The notes beneath the pieces are model-generated. The model did no database searches and was not told the DNA's origin. It saw nothing but the letters and a program-made list of their open reading frames with translations. From JAHKLT01 sp046197865 (GTDB lineage: Archaea; Methanobacteriota; Methanobacteria; Methanobacteriales; Methanobacteriaceae), in the NCBI RefSeq assembly GCF_046197865.1, contig NZ_CP166990.1:1860001-1924000 (forward strand): DNA of 64,000 nt, read 5' to 3'. Positions 1 through 9,432 of this stretch are shown piece after piece; position 1 is the first letter of the stretch; each line of letters begins with the position of its first letter. Both the position numbers and the translations under genes were made by a program.

Positions 1-1448
1 GAATAATTTTTAATTGGAGTATCAATAAACTCTCCAAGTTCAGAAAACTCTACAATTTCATCATATTTACTTTCTAAAAATTCTTTAGAATATCCTAAAA
101 TAGCTCCATTTAAAAATATGTTTTCTCTACCACTATAATTATGATCAAAACCTGCTCCAAGTTCTAAAAGTGGTGCTATTTTTCCTTGTATATCAAGTTC
201 TCCTTCTGTTGGTTTTAAAACACCTGATAATATTTTAAGTACAGTACTTTTACCTGCACCATTAAAACCAATTATTCCAACTCTTTCACCTTTATTAATT
301 GTAAATGAAACATCAGTTAATGCTTTAAAATTAGTTTTTGGTTTTAATTCTCTTTTGAGTCCTTTAATAACATATTCTTTTAAATTATCAACTTTTTCTT
401 GAGCCATTTCAAATTCCATTGAAATATTATTTGTTTTAATGGCTAAATTTTGATTTAAAGCAACGAATTCCTCATCATCTTCTAGTTCTGAGCTCCATTT
501 ATTCATTGTTTCTTCATATTTATCTTCTTTTGCTTCAAAATTCTCAGAATGTATGTTTACATAAAAGTTTGGAGTGATTTCTGTATTTTCATTAAAAGCA
601 AATAATTTTTTAAGACCTGGTTTTGTGCATTTAAAAATAAATCTAATTCTAGAAACTCCTTTTCCTCTAACAGATGGATACCAAATTAAATTTTTATCAT
701 CAAACTCATCTTTAGCTTCAATAAAATCATCCACTTCATCTAATTTATTGACTTTACTAGCTTTATAATAATATTTTTCAATTTCTATTCCATCTGGAAG
801 GTTAAGTTCTACTTTTTGTTTATCGTTTGAAATTCCATTAACATTTCTAAAAGACAAAGTATATTTAAATGTATCTCCAATAGCTTTTTCTAATGGATTT
901 TTTTCATGCGGGAAATATTGACTAGTTTCTCCAGATGTTAAAAGATATCTTTTCGTTTCATATTGAACTTTAAGACGAATAAAATCTAAATATAATGTTC
1001 CACTATTGACTTTAGTATTTTCAGGAAAAATAATTTCTACTTTAAAGTCTTCTCCATTAATATCATTAGCAGATAAATCTTCACCTTCAAAAACTAAATT
1101 TCTTTCAGTTGGAAAAATTCCTGCATCAAGGTGAGATTTTTGCTCTAAATATTCACCATTAGCTGAAATTTTAATGATTGGAGCTTCAATTTCAATAGGA
1201 TCTTGAGATTGTTCTCTGTGATAATCATGTTCAATTTGAATATTTTCAATAGCTGCATCAGAAGGAATATTAAAATTAAATTTCTTAACATATATTGGAG
1301 CAGGAGTATTTTCACTAATAGTTAAATCAACACTAGCTAATGATTGCCAGTCATCTAATTTAATATTTTCAAGATTATCCCAACTTTTTTGAGTGTTTTT
1401 TTCCTTTTTTTCATAAACTTCATTTGGATATCTTACTTGAATAGTCAT
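1..1448 (-). CDS. Polysaccharide ABC exporter ATPase (Wzt/TagH-like), partial, with large N-terminal extension
   Basis: The gene runs off the left edge; 482 residues are visible from an ATG at 1448. Residues from about 335 form an ABC ATPase of the Wzt/TagH type: Walker A GFNGAGKST is at residues 394-402, followed by the Wzt-like stretch ELGAGFDHNYSGRENIFLNG. The signature motif and Walker B lie outside the window. The first ~325 residues are a beta-rich region with no ABC motifs and no domain I recognise; Wzt proteins normally carry their carbohydrate-binding domain at the C-terminus. The frame is open through the junction (checked codon by codon at 405-497). The permease gene ends 8 bases upstream, so the two form an operon. 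Expected role: energising export of a lipid-linked polysaccharide at the inner face of the membrane. Confidence 0.88.
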   Translation of the reverse strand, partial: MTIQVRYPNEVYEKKEKNTQKSWDNLENIKLDDWQSLASVDLTISENTPAPIYVKKFNFNIPSDAAIENIQIEHDYHREQSQDPIEIEAPIIKISANGEYLEQKSHLDAGIFPTERNLVFEGEDLSANDINGEDFKVEIIFPENTKVNSGTLYLDFIRLKVQYETKRYLLTSGETSQYFPHEKNPLEKAIGDTFKYTLSFRNVNGISNDKQKVELNLPDGIEIEKYYYKASKVNKLDEVDDFIEAKDEFDDKNLIWYPSVRGKGVSRIRFIFKCTKPGLKKLFAFNENTEITPNFYVNIHSENFEAKEDKYEETMNKWSSELEDDEEFVALNQNLAIKTNNISMEFEMAQEKVDNLKEYVIKGLKRELKPKTNFKALTDVSFTINKGERVGIIGFNGAGKSTVLKILSGVLKPTEGELDIQGKIAPLLELGAGFDHNYSGRENIFLNGAILGYSKEFLESKYDEIVEFSELGEFIDTPIKNY

Positions 1449-1456
1449 TTAAACAC

Positions 1457-2239
1457 CTATAGGTTAAGTACAAATTTATCTTGATATTTTTTAAATACAA
1501 TAATTCCAATAATTAATGATAAAATAGATGTAATGATTAAAAATATTAAAGGACCAGTTTGAGGGAATGTTCCATTTAATATAACATCTCTGAAACTAGC
1601 TACACCTGAATATAAAGGATTTAATTTAAAAGCTATTAGAAATTGTTCTGGAATAATTTCAATTGGATAAAATAAAGGAGTCATAAAAGAAAGTAACATT
1701 ATTAAAACTCCATATAAATATTTAATATCTGTAAAGAATGTTGTTGCTGTAGCTAAAATTAATCCTACCCCAGTAGTTAATACAAGTACAAAAAATATTG
1801 GTATTGGAGCAAATATTAATGATAAATGGAAAGGTGCTTGAGTTACAATCATCACTAAAACTAAAACTAATAGTGAAATTAAAAAATTAATAAATTCAGA
1901 GCAAATAATTCCAATTGCAAACATATATTTAGGCACATATATCTTTTTAATAATTTCAGCATTCCCTTTTATTGAATTCATAGCTCCTTGTGTGGAATTT
2001 GCAAAAAGATCGAATATTAACTTACCACTTAATAAATATACAGGGAAATTTTCAATCATTCCTGAAAATAATACTGAAAAGACCATTGTGAGTACAATCA
2101 TTGATAAAAGAGGGTTTAAAAAACTCCAAAAAAGACCTAAAGTAGAATCTTTATATTTTCCATTAATATCTCTTTTTACAAGTTCTTTTAATAGAAAAGA
2201 ATGTTTAGAGAAGTTATTTAACAGTTTATTATCAAACAT
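1457..2239 (-). CDS. Polysaccharide ABC exporter permease (Wzm/TagG-like, ABC-2 type)
   Basis: The 260-residue protein has about six hydrophobic segments (near residues 35-55, 60-80, 110-135, 140-165, 175-195 and 230-250). It begins with a cytoplasmic stretch containing LLKELVKRDINGKYKDSTLG, typical of Wzm/TagG permeases, and has the ABC-2 family layout and length. It would form the membrane channel for the ATPase encoded immediately downstream. The spacing of 8 bases to the ATPase start supports co-transcription and a joint role in exporting the glycan built by the glycosyltransferases further right. The substrate cannot be read from the sequence. Confidence 0.93.
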   Translation of the reverse strand: MFDNKLLNNFSKHSFLLKELVKRDINGKYKDSTLGLFWSFLNPLLSMIVLTMVFSVLFSGMIENFPVYLLSGKLIFDLFANSTQGAMNSIKGNAEIIKKIYVPKYMFAIGIICSEFINFLISLLVLVLVMIVTQAPFHLSLIFAPIPIFFVLVLTTGVGLILATATTFFTDIKYLYGVLIMLLSFMTPLFYPIEIIPEQFLIAFKLNPLYSGVASFRDVILNGTFPQTGPLIFLIITSILSLIIGIIVFKKYQDKFVLNL

Positions 2240-2366
2240 TACATTGCCTCATTATAAAAATTAAGTAATAATACTTAAAAAATAGTTATTTTATAAATAT
2301 GATAAGTATAATATAAAAAGATTATCTTCAATATTATTTTATTATTTTTTAAAAAATAAGTTTTAA

Positions 2367-2402
2367 TATGATGTTAAAATAAAAAAAAAGAAAAAGAAGA
2401 AG
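2367..2402 (-). terminator. T-rich terminator after the Ig-repeat protein gene
   Basis: Directly after the stop codon of the gene ending at 2405, the minus strand reads as an almost pure pyrimidine tract dominated by T. This is the usual form of an archaeal transcription terminator. No stem-loop is needed or seen. Confidence 0.45.
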
Positions 2403-2404
2403 TT

Positions 2405-3778
2405 TTAGCCGACATTTTTTAAATCAACAAAAACCACTTCGGGTGTAAAATAAACTTTTATGATATTTGAAGTAGAATACCCATTATATGTTGCAGTAAC
2501 AATATAAAAACCAGGCTCTAAATTAATATCCAAATATGCAAATCCTTCAGTATTAGTGGTTTTATTATAAATTATACCATTAATATTGATTGAAACGACT
2601 TGACCTTCTAATGCTTTTCCTTGACCATCTAAAACTTTAACTTTATACTGTTCTTTACCTCTGAAAGGCTTTTGAAGAGCTTCACCTATTAAAGTAGGTA
2701 AAACAGTTATAATATTGCTGAAAGTTAAATTAGTATCTGGATGATAAACAGTTATGATGTATTCACCAGGATTTAAATTAATATTTAATTTAGCAATACC
2801 TTCAGAATCTGTTTTTCTCTCATAAAATACTCCATTAATATTCATTTTAACAAATTTATCTTTTAATGGATTTCCTTGACCATCTAAAACTTTAACTTCA
2901 TATTGAGAATCATTTTTATAATATTTAGTTAAATTTTTACCTTCTAATGTAGGTAAAACTGTTAGATTAGTAGTTAAGTTGACTCCAGCATAAAGTGGGT
3001 TTCCATTAAATGTAATATTTACTTGATATATTCCAGGATCTAAATTAATATTTAAATATGCAGTAGCATTGTTCAAATCTAATTCTTTCTCATAAGTTAT
3101 TCCATTAACTGTTATATATACTAAATAAGTATTAGGAAAAGGCATTCCAACAGGATATAAGTACACTGCTCTTTTAACTGGGCTTTTTTTTGAATCTAAT
3201 ATTTGAACAGCTAACCTACTTCCATTTTTATAATAGATTACATCATTTTCAATCGAAATAGTAGAAATTGAATCAACAATATTAAATAAAGACCATCCTA
3301 CATAAATAATTTTATGTTGTGGAAGTAATCCACTAAAACTATTATAATTTTCATCCCCAGAATAAATTAAATTATAACTATAATTTCCAACAGATAAATT
3401 ATTAAATGTTATAGTTCCAGTACCATTAATAAGAGAAATTGTTTTATTTACTGTAAAAATAAATTCTGTAGTATTGAAACGATTTCTTAAAAGTAAAGTT
3501 AAATTTCCTTGAGCATCATCATTTCCAATAAATGATATTGATACATTATCATCGTTTACAGAAATATTACTCATAGTTAAGTTCAAATATTTTTTATTAT
3601 TAATTTCTTCGTCGTATTTTACATCATTATTTATTATTTTTTGAATTTTATCCTGATTAACTTCCATATATGTTTCAGTATCGATATTTTGTTCGTTAGT
3701 TTCATTAATTGCTTGTACACTAGATATTGAGAATAATACCAATACTAAAACGAAAATTAATCCAAATCTATTTATCAT
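2405..3778 (-). CDS. Secreted Ig-like repeat protein (adhesin-like protein)
   Basis: The 457-residue protein has an N-terminal signal peptide (residues 1-23, ending SSVQA). A beta-rich region at about 65-160 contains the GNYSYNLIYSGDENY motif found in archaeal/bacterial Ig-like repeats. Three related domains follow at about 176-275, 280-362 and 365-443, each built on the pattern 'VLDGQGNPL...INGVxYxxxTxxxGxAxLxINLxPGxYxxT'. The same domain occurs three times at the C-terminus of the large adhesin at 55398-58583. There are many N-glycosylation sequons and no obvious C-terminal anchor. The protein is probably exposed on or released from the cell surface. Its location between exporter genes and glycosyltransferases suggests a surface role, but the ligand is unknown. 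Confidence 0.85.
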   Translation of the reverse strand: MINRFGLIFVLVLVLFSISSVQAINETNEQNIDTETYMEVNQDKIQKIINNDVKYDEEINNKKYLNLTMSNISVNDDNVSISFIGNDDAQGNLTLLLRNRFNTTEFIFTVNKTISLINGTGTITFNNLSVGNYSYNLIYSGDENYNSFSGLLPQHKIIYVGWSLFNIVDSISTISIENDVIYYKNGSRLAVQILDSKKSPVKRAVYLYPVGMPFPNTYLVYITVNGITYEKELDLNNATAYLNINLDPGIYQVNITFNGNPLYAGVNLTTNLTVLPTLEGKNLTKYYKNDSQYEVKVLDGQGNPLKDKFVKMNINGVFYERKTDSEGIAKLNINLNPGEYIITVYHPDTNLTFSNIITVLPTLIGEALQKPFRGKEQYKVKVLDGQGKALEGQVVSININGIIYNKTTNTEGFAYLDINLEPGFYIVTATYNGYSTSNIIKVYFTPEVVFVDLKNVG

Positions 3779-3947
3779 TTAGATAAACCTCCGTTTAAAT
3801 TTATTCTATCCAAAGTGAAATATTATACTTTTAAAAATATAATTATCTCACTTGGTAAATAATATGATAAATAATAAGATATATACTTTTTGAAAAAATT
3901 TAGAACAAATAGATATTTTTTAATGATATTTAAAAATTAACTTCAGC

Positions 3948-4985
3948 TTATCTATAAAAAAACAAAATATTTTTAATTTTCTCTTTAATTTTACGAGATT
4001 TTTTAATTTTATTAATATTTTTAATTATTTCATCATAATCATCATTTAAAATAGGTTTAGGAAGTGATGAGTATATTTTTTCATTAAAATCTCCAGAATA
4101 GCTAAGTTGTTTTTTTAAAATAGGATTTATCTCAATTATTAATTCTTTTTTATCCTCATCGTTTAAATCACTAGCTATAAAACTTGTAAGCCAATAAACT
4201 AAATGTATTAGGAAAATATTAGAAAAGTATTTTTCATTATCTGTATTTTTAAGTAAATCCCATGTTTTATAATAGCCTTCAATCATTTTTCCCAAATATT
4301 TTTTATTTCTAATATGAATTGTTGATTTATCTGTATCAGAATCACGTACATTATAATTATATATAAATGAATCATTTAAAAAGATTGTTTTTGATGAATT
4401 AATTAATGAATTAATATAAAAATGCAAATCTTCACCTAATATTCCTTCAATAAACTTAATATTATTTTTTAATAAGAATTTTTTATTAAAAAGTTTTGTC
4501 CATATACTAGGACCAATATCAAAAAATCTCAAATCCTCACTAATATCTGAAATTTCATTAAAATTTTTAGTAAAAGGACTTTTAACTTTCTCTTTTTTAT
4601 TTGAATAAACATTATAATAATTAGCTATTACAAAATCTGCATTATTTTCTATAATTGTTTTGTATAATATTTCTAATGCCCCTTTTTCATATGAATCATC
4701 ATGATCTGCAACAATTACATAATCTGATTTTGACTTATCAATCCCAATATTACGAGGTTTACCTGGAAAACCCGAATTTTCTTTTAAAAAAATAGCCCTA
4801 CAATTAGAATATTTAGAAACTAAACTCTCAATTAAATCTAATGTATAAGAATCTGAAGAAGCATCATCAACAAAAATAACCTCAATATTCTCAAAACCAA
4901 TAGTCTGACCTAACAAAGAATCAAATAAATTACATAAAAACTTACCAGAATTAAAAGTTGGAATAATTACAGATATTTTAGCCAT
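3948..4985 (-). CDS. Glycosyltransferase family 2
   Basis: The 345-residue protein has a GT-A catalytic domain in residues 1-110: it opens with ISVIIPTFNSGKFL, followed by FVDDASSDSYT and the DXD-like metal/sugar site VADHDDSY. The C-terminal ~230 residues are specific to this group and end in a basic helix. It has no membrane segment, so it should act on the cytoplasmic face during polysaccharide assembly. The first ~100 residues are nearly identical, also at DNA level, to those of the neighbouring gene 4990-6069, while the rest differ. The donor and acceptor sugars cannot be deduced. Confidence 0.92.
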   Translation of the reverse strand: MAKISVIIPTFNSGKFLCNLFDSLLGQTIGFENIEVIFVDDASSDSYTLDLIESLVSKYSNCRAIFLKENSGFPGKPRNIGIDKSKSDYVIVADHDDSYEKGALEILYKTIIENNADFVIANYYNVYSNKKEKVKSPFTKNFNEISDISEDLRFFDIGPSIWTKLFNKKFLLKNNIKFIEGILGEDLHFYINSLINSSKTIFLNDSFIYNYNVRDSDTDKSTIHIRNKKYLGKMIEGYYKTWDLLKNTDNEKYFSNIFLIHLVYWLTSFIASDLNDEDKKELIIEINPILKKQLSYSGDFNEKIYSSLPKPILNDDYDEIIKNINKIKKSRKIKEKIKNILFFYR

Positions 4986-4989
4986 TTTA

Positions 4990-6069
4990 TCAGGATTTTA
5001 ATTTATTTTTTAAAGATTTAAATAATCGTTTATATTTATTTTCATTTAAATAGCTATTTATATTTTTTTGAGAGGATTTTAATTTATTTACTTCATTAAT
5101 AGCTAAGTCTAATTCATTGTTTTTAATAAAATTAACTAAATTTTCATAATTACCTTCAAAATATGGATCATCTACATAATATTCATTATAAAGAGGCTTG
5201 CATTTACTAAATAGTTCTTTTTTATCTTCATCATTAATTTCACTAATAACTATTGTATAAAGCCATGAGGTTAAATGGGATTTGAAAATATAATCTGAAT
5301 ATTCTAATTTTTTTTGATTTTTAAGCATTTTAACTATTTCATAATATCCATTTAAAATAGCTTCTAGGTATTTTTTATTTCTAATATGAATTGTTGATTT
5401 ATTATCTTCTGAATCACGAATATAATAATTGTATCCATAAAATTCTGCTAAATAAATTATTTTAGAAGCATTTAAAGATGTATTACATGCAAAATAAACA
5501 TCTTCAGCTAACATTCCTTCTAAAAACTTTATATTGTTTTTAACTAAAAAATCCTTTCTAAAAAGTCTTGTCCAAATAGCTGCAGATATTCCTAAAATTT
5601 CCTTATTTTTTGAAATATCTAAAATCTCTGTATTTTTTTTATAAGATGATTTATATGGAATAATATTATCATTATAAACTTGATTGAAATTAGATATTAC
5701 AACATCTGCATTGTTTTCATTAATATTATCATATAATATTTCTAATGTATTTTTCTCATATGAATCATCATGATCTGCAACAATTACATAATCTGATTTT
5801 GACTTATCAATCCCAATATTACGAGGTTTACCTGGAAAACCTGAATTATCTTTTAAAAAAATAGCTCTACAATTAGAATATTTAGAAACTAAACTCTCAA
5901 TTAAATCTAATGTATAAGAATCTGAAGAAGCATCATCAACAAAAATAACCTCAATATTCTCAAAACCAATAGTCTGACCTAACAAAGAATCAAATAAATT
6001 ACATAAAAACTTACCAGAATTAAAAGTTGGAACAATAACAGATAATTTATAGCTATTCATTTTAATCAT
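4990..6069 (-). CDS. Glycosyltransferase family 2 (paralogue of the neighbouring gene)
   Basis: The 359-residue protein has the GT-A motifs LSVIVPTFNSGKFL, FVDDASSDSYT and VADHDDSY in its first 115 residues. The start at 6069 overlaps the end of the preceding gene by 8 bases; a second in-frame ATG at 6060 is also possible, and neither has a strong Shine-Dalgarno site. It is 4 bases upstream of the gene ending at 3948, in the same operon. The N-terminal catalytic part is almost identical to that of the downstream gene, while the C-terminal part is only modestly similar. This suggests a common donor sugar with different acceptors (inference). Confidence 0.92.
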   Translation of the reverse strand: MIKMNSYKLSVIVPTFNSGKFLCNLFDSLLGQTIGFENIEVIFVDDASSDSYTLDLIESLVSKYSNCRAIFLKDNSGFPGKPRNIGIDKSKSDYVIVADHDDSYEKNTLEILYDNINENNADVVISNFNQVYNDNIIPYKSSYKKNTEILDISKNKEILGISAAIWTRLFRKDFLVKNNIKFLEGMLAEDVYFACNTSLNASKIIYLAEFYGYNYYIRDSEDNKSTIHIRNKKYLEAILNGYYEIVKMLKNQKKLEYSDYIFKSHLTSWLYTIVISEINDEDKKELFSKCKPLYNEYYVDDPYFEGNYENLVNFIKNNELDLAINEVNKLKSSQKNINSYLNENKYKRLFKSLKNKLKS

Positions 6070-7714
6070 TAATTAAATCAGCGTAGATTTTTATATATTC
6101 ATCAAGCATTTCTTTCATAGGTTTAAGTTCTATTTTACTTATATTTTCAGTAATTTCTATATATTTATCTTTATCTTCAATTATTTTAATTATTTCATTA
6201 TATGCAATTTCAGGAGATTTATAGTCTATAAGAAAACCACCATTAGTTTTATTTATTCTTTCTTTAAAAGCACCTAAATTTGTTGCAATAGGTGGAATAT
6301 TAGAATTCCAACTTTCTGTTAATGTATGAGAATATGTTTCAGGACATGTTGAAAATAGGCCTATAAATGATGGTTTTATATCTTTAAAATATTCATCTAT
6401 TTTATCTCTTTCATATCTTCCATGATTAATTCCATATTTATTTAAATTTGGAACAGTTGTTCCTAGAAAATGAAATTCAAGTTTATTTTTTTTATCTAAT
6501 TTCTTTATTTGTCTTATAAAAAGAGATCCTTTATGAGGGCTGATATGGCCTGTAAATAATATTTTAACTGGAAACTTATCAAGAATAGTAAAACTTTTAG
6601 ATTTATTTTTAAAATCTCGTCCAGGTTCTATTATTTTGAGTTTATTTTCATCTATTCCTTTAAAGTTATTTTTATAAAATTCAAATGAAAAATTACTTGG
6701 AAAAATAGCTAAATTTGAAGAGTTAATAATCTCAATAGAATATTCTCTCCATTGTTTAACTAGTTCTTTTGTATTAGATGATATTTTACAATTCCAATTA
6801 TCATTTAAACAATTAATTTCACAATAATTATCTTCATTATTTAAAAGGTGAATTGAAGGGCAAAAATAATAAAAATCATGTATATTTAAAATATATGGGA
6901 CATTAAAAAACTTAGATATATCTATTAAGTCATTACTATGATTGATTAAATGACTAATATGAATTAAATCTATTTTTAAATCATGTATTATATTAAAATA
7001 AATATCTCTTAATTTTTCATTATAAAAGTAATTTTTTAAATCATTATCATTATTTTTATTATTATAATCATGAATAATAGCTGGTTTTTTAATATCAACA
7101 TTCCAATTAGCTATTTTTTCTAATTTATCATTGAAAATCTTCCATAATTCAACTAGACCATTATTAGAAGATAATATATAAGACTCATAGTTTTTATTTA
7201 ATTGATTTATAATATCTAAAGTAATATGGCCTGTACCACCTAAGTTACTAATTTTTTCATGCGTAATATATAAAATTCTTTTATTTATATTAGTATTACT
7301 GAAATCATGTTCTTTATTTAGAAATTTATCTATTTCAACAGAATTTAATTCTTGAATTTTATTTTTATCAAGTTTAGTTTCCCTTTTATTTAAATCATAT
7401 AATGCATAATGTACTAATGGGTTTAATTTACTCATTTTAGCATCATAATAATTATTTACATAAAAAAAGCTATCAAAGTCTGGACTTGGATCTTTACCTT
7501 CCATATATCCAAAGAAAATATAATGAAGTAATGGATCTATTTTTAAATTTTTAAGATTTTCGTTTTTATTTAAATAATAGTTCTCATTAAATAAATTATG
7601 TTTTTTAATTAGTTTATAAGCTTTAAAATTAAGTTTAGCTATCTTAAAATTTGGTGATTTAAATAATATATATAAATAAGGAAATTTTCCAATATATGAT
7701 TTTAAAAATTCCAT
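6062..7714 (-). CDS. Glycosyltransferase family 4 with N-terminal PLxHY module
   Basis: In this 550-residue protein, residues ~30-115 carry two copies of a module of the form DPLLHYIFFGYMEGKDPSPDFD / NPLVHYALYD, shared with several other enzymes of this locus. Residues ~145-550 form a GT-B glycosyltransferase of the GT4 type: a GGTGHI glycine loop near the start, GHISPHKGSL before the C-terminal Rossmann half, and an EX7E site in CPETYSHTLTESW. A Cys-containing insertion (CEINCLNDNWNC) lies near residue 300. A GGTGAT Shine-Dalgarno lies 4 bases before the ATG. The enzyme would transfer a nucleotide-activated sugar in the cytoplasm. Confidence 0.9.
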   Translation of the reverse strand: MEFLKSYIGKFPYLYILFKSPNFKIAKLNFKAYKLIKKHNLFNENYYLNKNENLKNLKIDPLLHYIFFGYMEGKDPSPDFDSFFYVNNYYDAKMSKLNPLVHYALYDLNKRETKLDKNKIQELNSVEIDKFLNKEHDFSNTNINKRILYITHEKISNLGGTGHITLDIINQLNKNYESYILSSNNGLVELWKIFNDKLEKIANWNVDIKKPAIIHDYNNKNNDNDLKNYFYNEKLRDIYFNIIHDLKIDLIHISHLINHSNDLIDISKFFNVPYILNIHDFYYFCPSIHLLNNEDNYCEINCLNDNWNCKISSNTKELVKQWREYSIEIINSSNLAIFPSNFSFEFYKNNFKGIDENKLKIIEPGRDFKNKSKSFTILDKFPVKILFTGHISPHKGSLFIRQIKKLDKKNKLEFHFLGTTVPNLNKYGINHGRYERDKIDEYFKDIKPSFIGLFSTCPETYSHTLTESWNSNIPPIATNLGAFKERINKTNGGFLIDYKSPEIAYNEIIKIIEDKDKYIEITENISKIELKPMKEMLDEYIKIYADLIND

Positions 7715-7725
7715 TAAATCACCAA

Positions 7726-9414
7726 TTATAAAAATCCTTCATTATTTTTTAAAATAGCTTCAATATTTGTTAATAAATTTTCACAATATTCTTCTGGAGA
7801 ATCGTTGTTAAAATTAAAAATAAACTTATTATACAATTTATTATCTTTTAAATATTTATATATATAATTTTTAGAACAAATAACAATGTCATAATATTTT
7901 AATTTAGAAAAATCATCCCCTTCAGAAAAATTAAAATTATTTAGTGATAAAACTTTAACTATATCATCTCTTGCATCTAATTTTTCAATACTAAAGTCTA
8001 AACTAAATGATATTAATATATCTGATGAACTACCACAAAAATGATCTGTTTTATCTGTAATAAGATCAATATCATAATTTAAATTATAAAATTCATTAGA
8101 AATTTCTTTAATCATTTTATTAGAATTTTTATTAATATTAAAATCAATATCTGCAAATATTATTTTAAGTTTTTTCTCAGTAAAGAATTTTTTATTGTTA
8201 ATTTTATCTAATAGTAAATTTTTTGATAAATAATCTCCCCAGCTTTGCCAAAATATATTAAAATTTCTTTTATCATTATCAACATATTTTTTATCTTTAC
8301 TACGGGTACTTGATTCATGATGAAATAACAAGGCATTTCCACAATATATTGTTTTGTAGTTATTTTTGTGTAATTTAAGTGTAAAATCAACGTCCTCTAA
8401 TCCATAAAAATATTCTTCATTAAGTCCATCAAATTTTTCATAAACAGATTTTTTAATAAGCATTACTGCTCCTGTTACAGCAATACATTCATTGTTTCCA
8501 TTAACAGAGCTATCAAATATTCCATTTTTATGAGATTTATTTTTTGCATATAAACAACATGGATAAATTCTTTCTGAGAAGATATCTCCACTATGTTGAA
8601 TAGTAAAAGACTTTTTATTCATTTTATCTTTAAAATAATAAGGGAATATTAATTTAGCTCCAACTGCACCAATATTTTCATTATTAAGCATTACTCCCAT
8701 CATTTCATTTAACCAACCAAATGTAGGTTCAATATCATTATTTAAAAGTAATACATATTCCCCATTAGCTATTTTAACTGCATCATTATTACCTTGAGAA
8801 AAAGAAACATTAACTTTATTTTCGATTATTTTAATTGGTAAATCATAAGATAATTCTTTTAAATAGTTGACTGACTCATCAGATGATGCATTATCAACAA
8901 CAATTATCTCATAATTTTCATAATTAGTTTTATTATCAAAATCATTAAATAAACGCTTTAAATGATCTATACCATCTCTATTTAAAATTATAATTGATAC
9001 TAATGGTTCCTTGTCAAATTTATAATTAGTTAAAAGATTTAAATTAGTATTTTCAATTTCTTCTTTTCTTATAATAGCTGGAGATTTTTGAATCAACTTA
9101 CCTTCTTTTTTTCCATATAATACATAATGTAATAAGGGATTCATTCCACTATGTTTAACATCTGGATATGTATTTAAGTAAAAATTAGAATCAAAATCTA
9201 AGCTAGGAAGATGGCCTTTTTTATACCCATATATTAAATAATATTCTAAAGGATCCATTAATGTTTTTTTAGCGTCTGGATAATGTTTTAAATAAAATTT
9301 TTCATCAAATAAACCACTTTTTTTAATTTTATTATAAGCTTTAGTTAAAATAAAGGTGTTTTTTAAGTTAAAATTAGAATGAAAAAAATATTTAGGCCCT
9401 TTTAAAATACTCAT
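7726..9414 (-). CDS. Glycosyltransferase family 2, rhamnosyltransferase-like, with PLxHY modules
   Basis: The 562-residue protein carries two N-terminal modules (MDPLEYYLIYGYKKGHLPS and MNPLLHYVLYGKKEGK, residues ~50-110). The GT2 domain of about 145-400 has SIIILNRDGIDHLKRLF, VVDNASSDES, the LLLNNDIEP metal/sugar site, FYGLEDVDFTLKL and LFHHESSTR, a pattern seen in WbbL/rhamnosyltransferase-type GT2 enzymes. The C-terminal ~160 residues look like a Rossmann-type domain of unknown role. A paralogue lies at 15857-17491. With rmlABCD upstream, dTDP-L-rhamnose is a plausible donor (inference). Confidence 0.9.
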   Translation of the reverse strand: MSILKGPKYFFHSNFNLKNTFILTKAYNKIKKSGLFDEKFYLKHYPDAKKTLMDPLEYYLIYGYKKGHLPSLDFDSNFYLNTYPDVKHSGMNPLLHYVLYGKKEGKLIQKSPAIIRKEEIENTNLNLLTNYKFDKEPLVSIIILNRDGIDHLKRLFNDFDNKTNYENYEIIVVDNASSDESVNYLKELSYDLPIKIIENKVNVSFSQGNNDAVKIANGEYVLLLNNDIEPTFGWLNEMMGVMLNNENIGAVGAKLIFPYYFKDKMNKKSFTIQHSGDIFSERIYPCCLYAKNKSHKNGIFDSSVNGNNECIAVTGAVMLIKKSVYEKFDGLNEEYFYGLEDVDFTLKLHKNNYKTIYCGNALLFHHESSTRSKDKKYVDNDKRNFNIFWQSWGDYLSKNLLLDKINNKKFFTEKKLKIIFADIDFNINKNSNKMIKEISNEFYNLNYDIDLITDKTDHFCGSSSDILISFSLDFSIEKLDARDDIVKVLSLNNFNFSEGDDFSKLKYYDIVICSKNYIYKYLKDNKLYNKFIFNFNNDSPEEYCENLLTNIEAILKNNEGFL

Positions 9415-9432
9415 TATTAATCTCCAAAAATA

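Noticed and set aside
574..768. Plus-strand ORF of 64 codons
   Set aside because: It lies within the N-terminal region of the minus-strand ABC ATPase gene and has no protein-like features.
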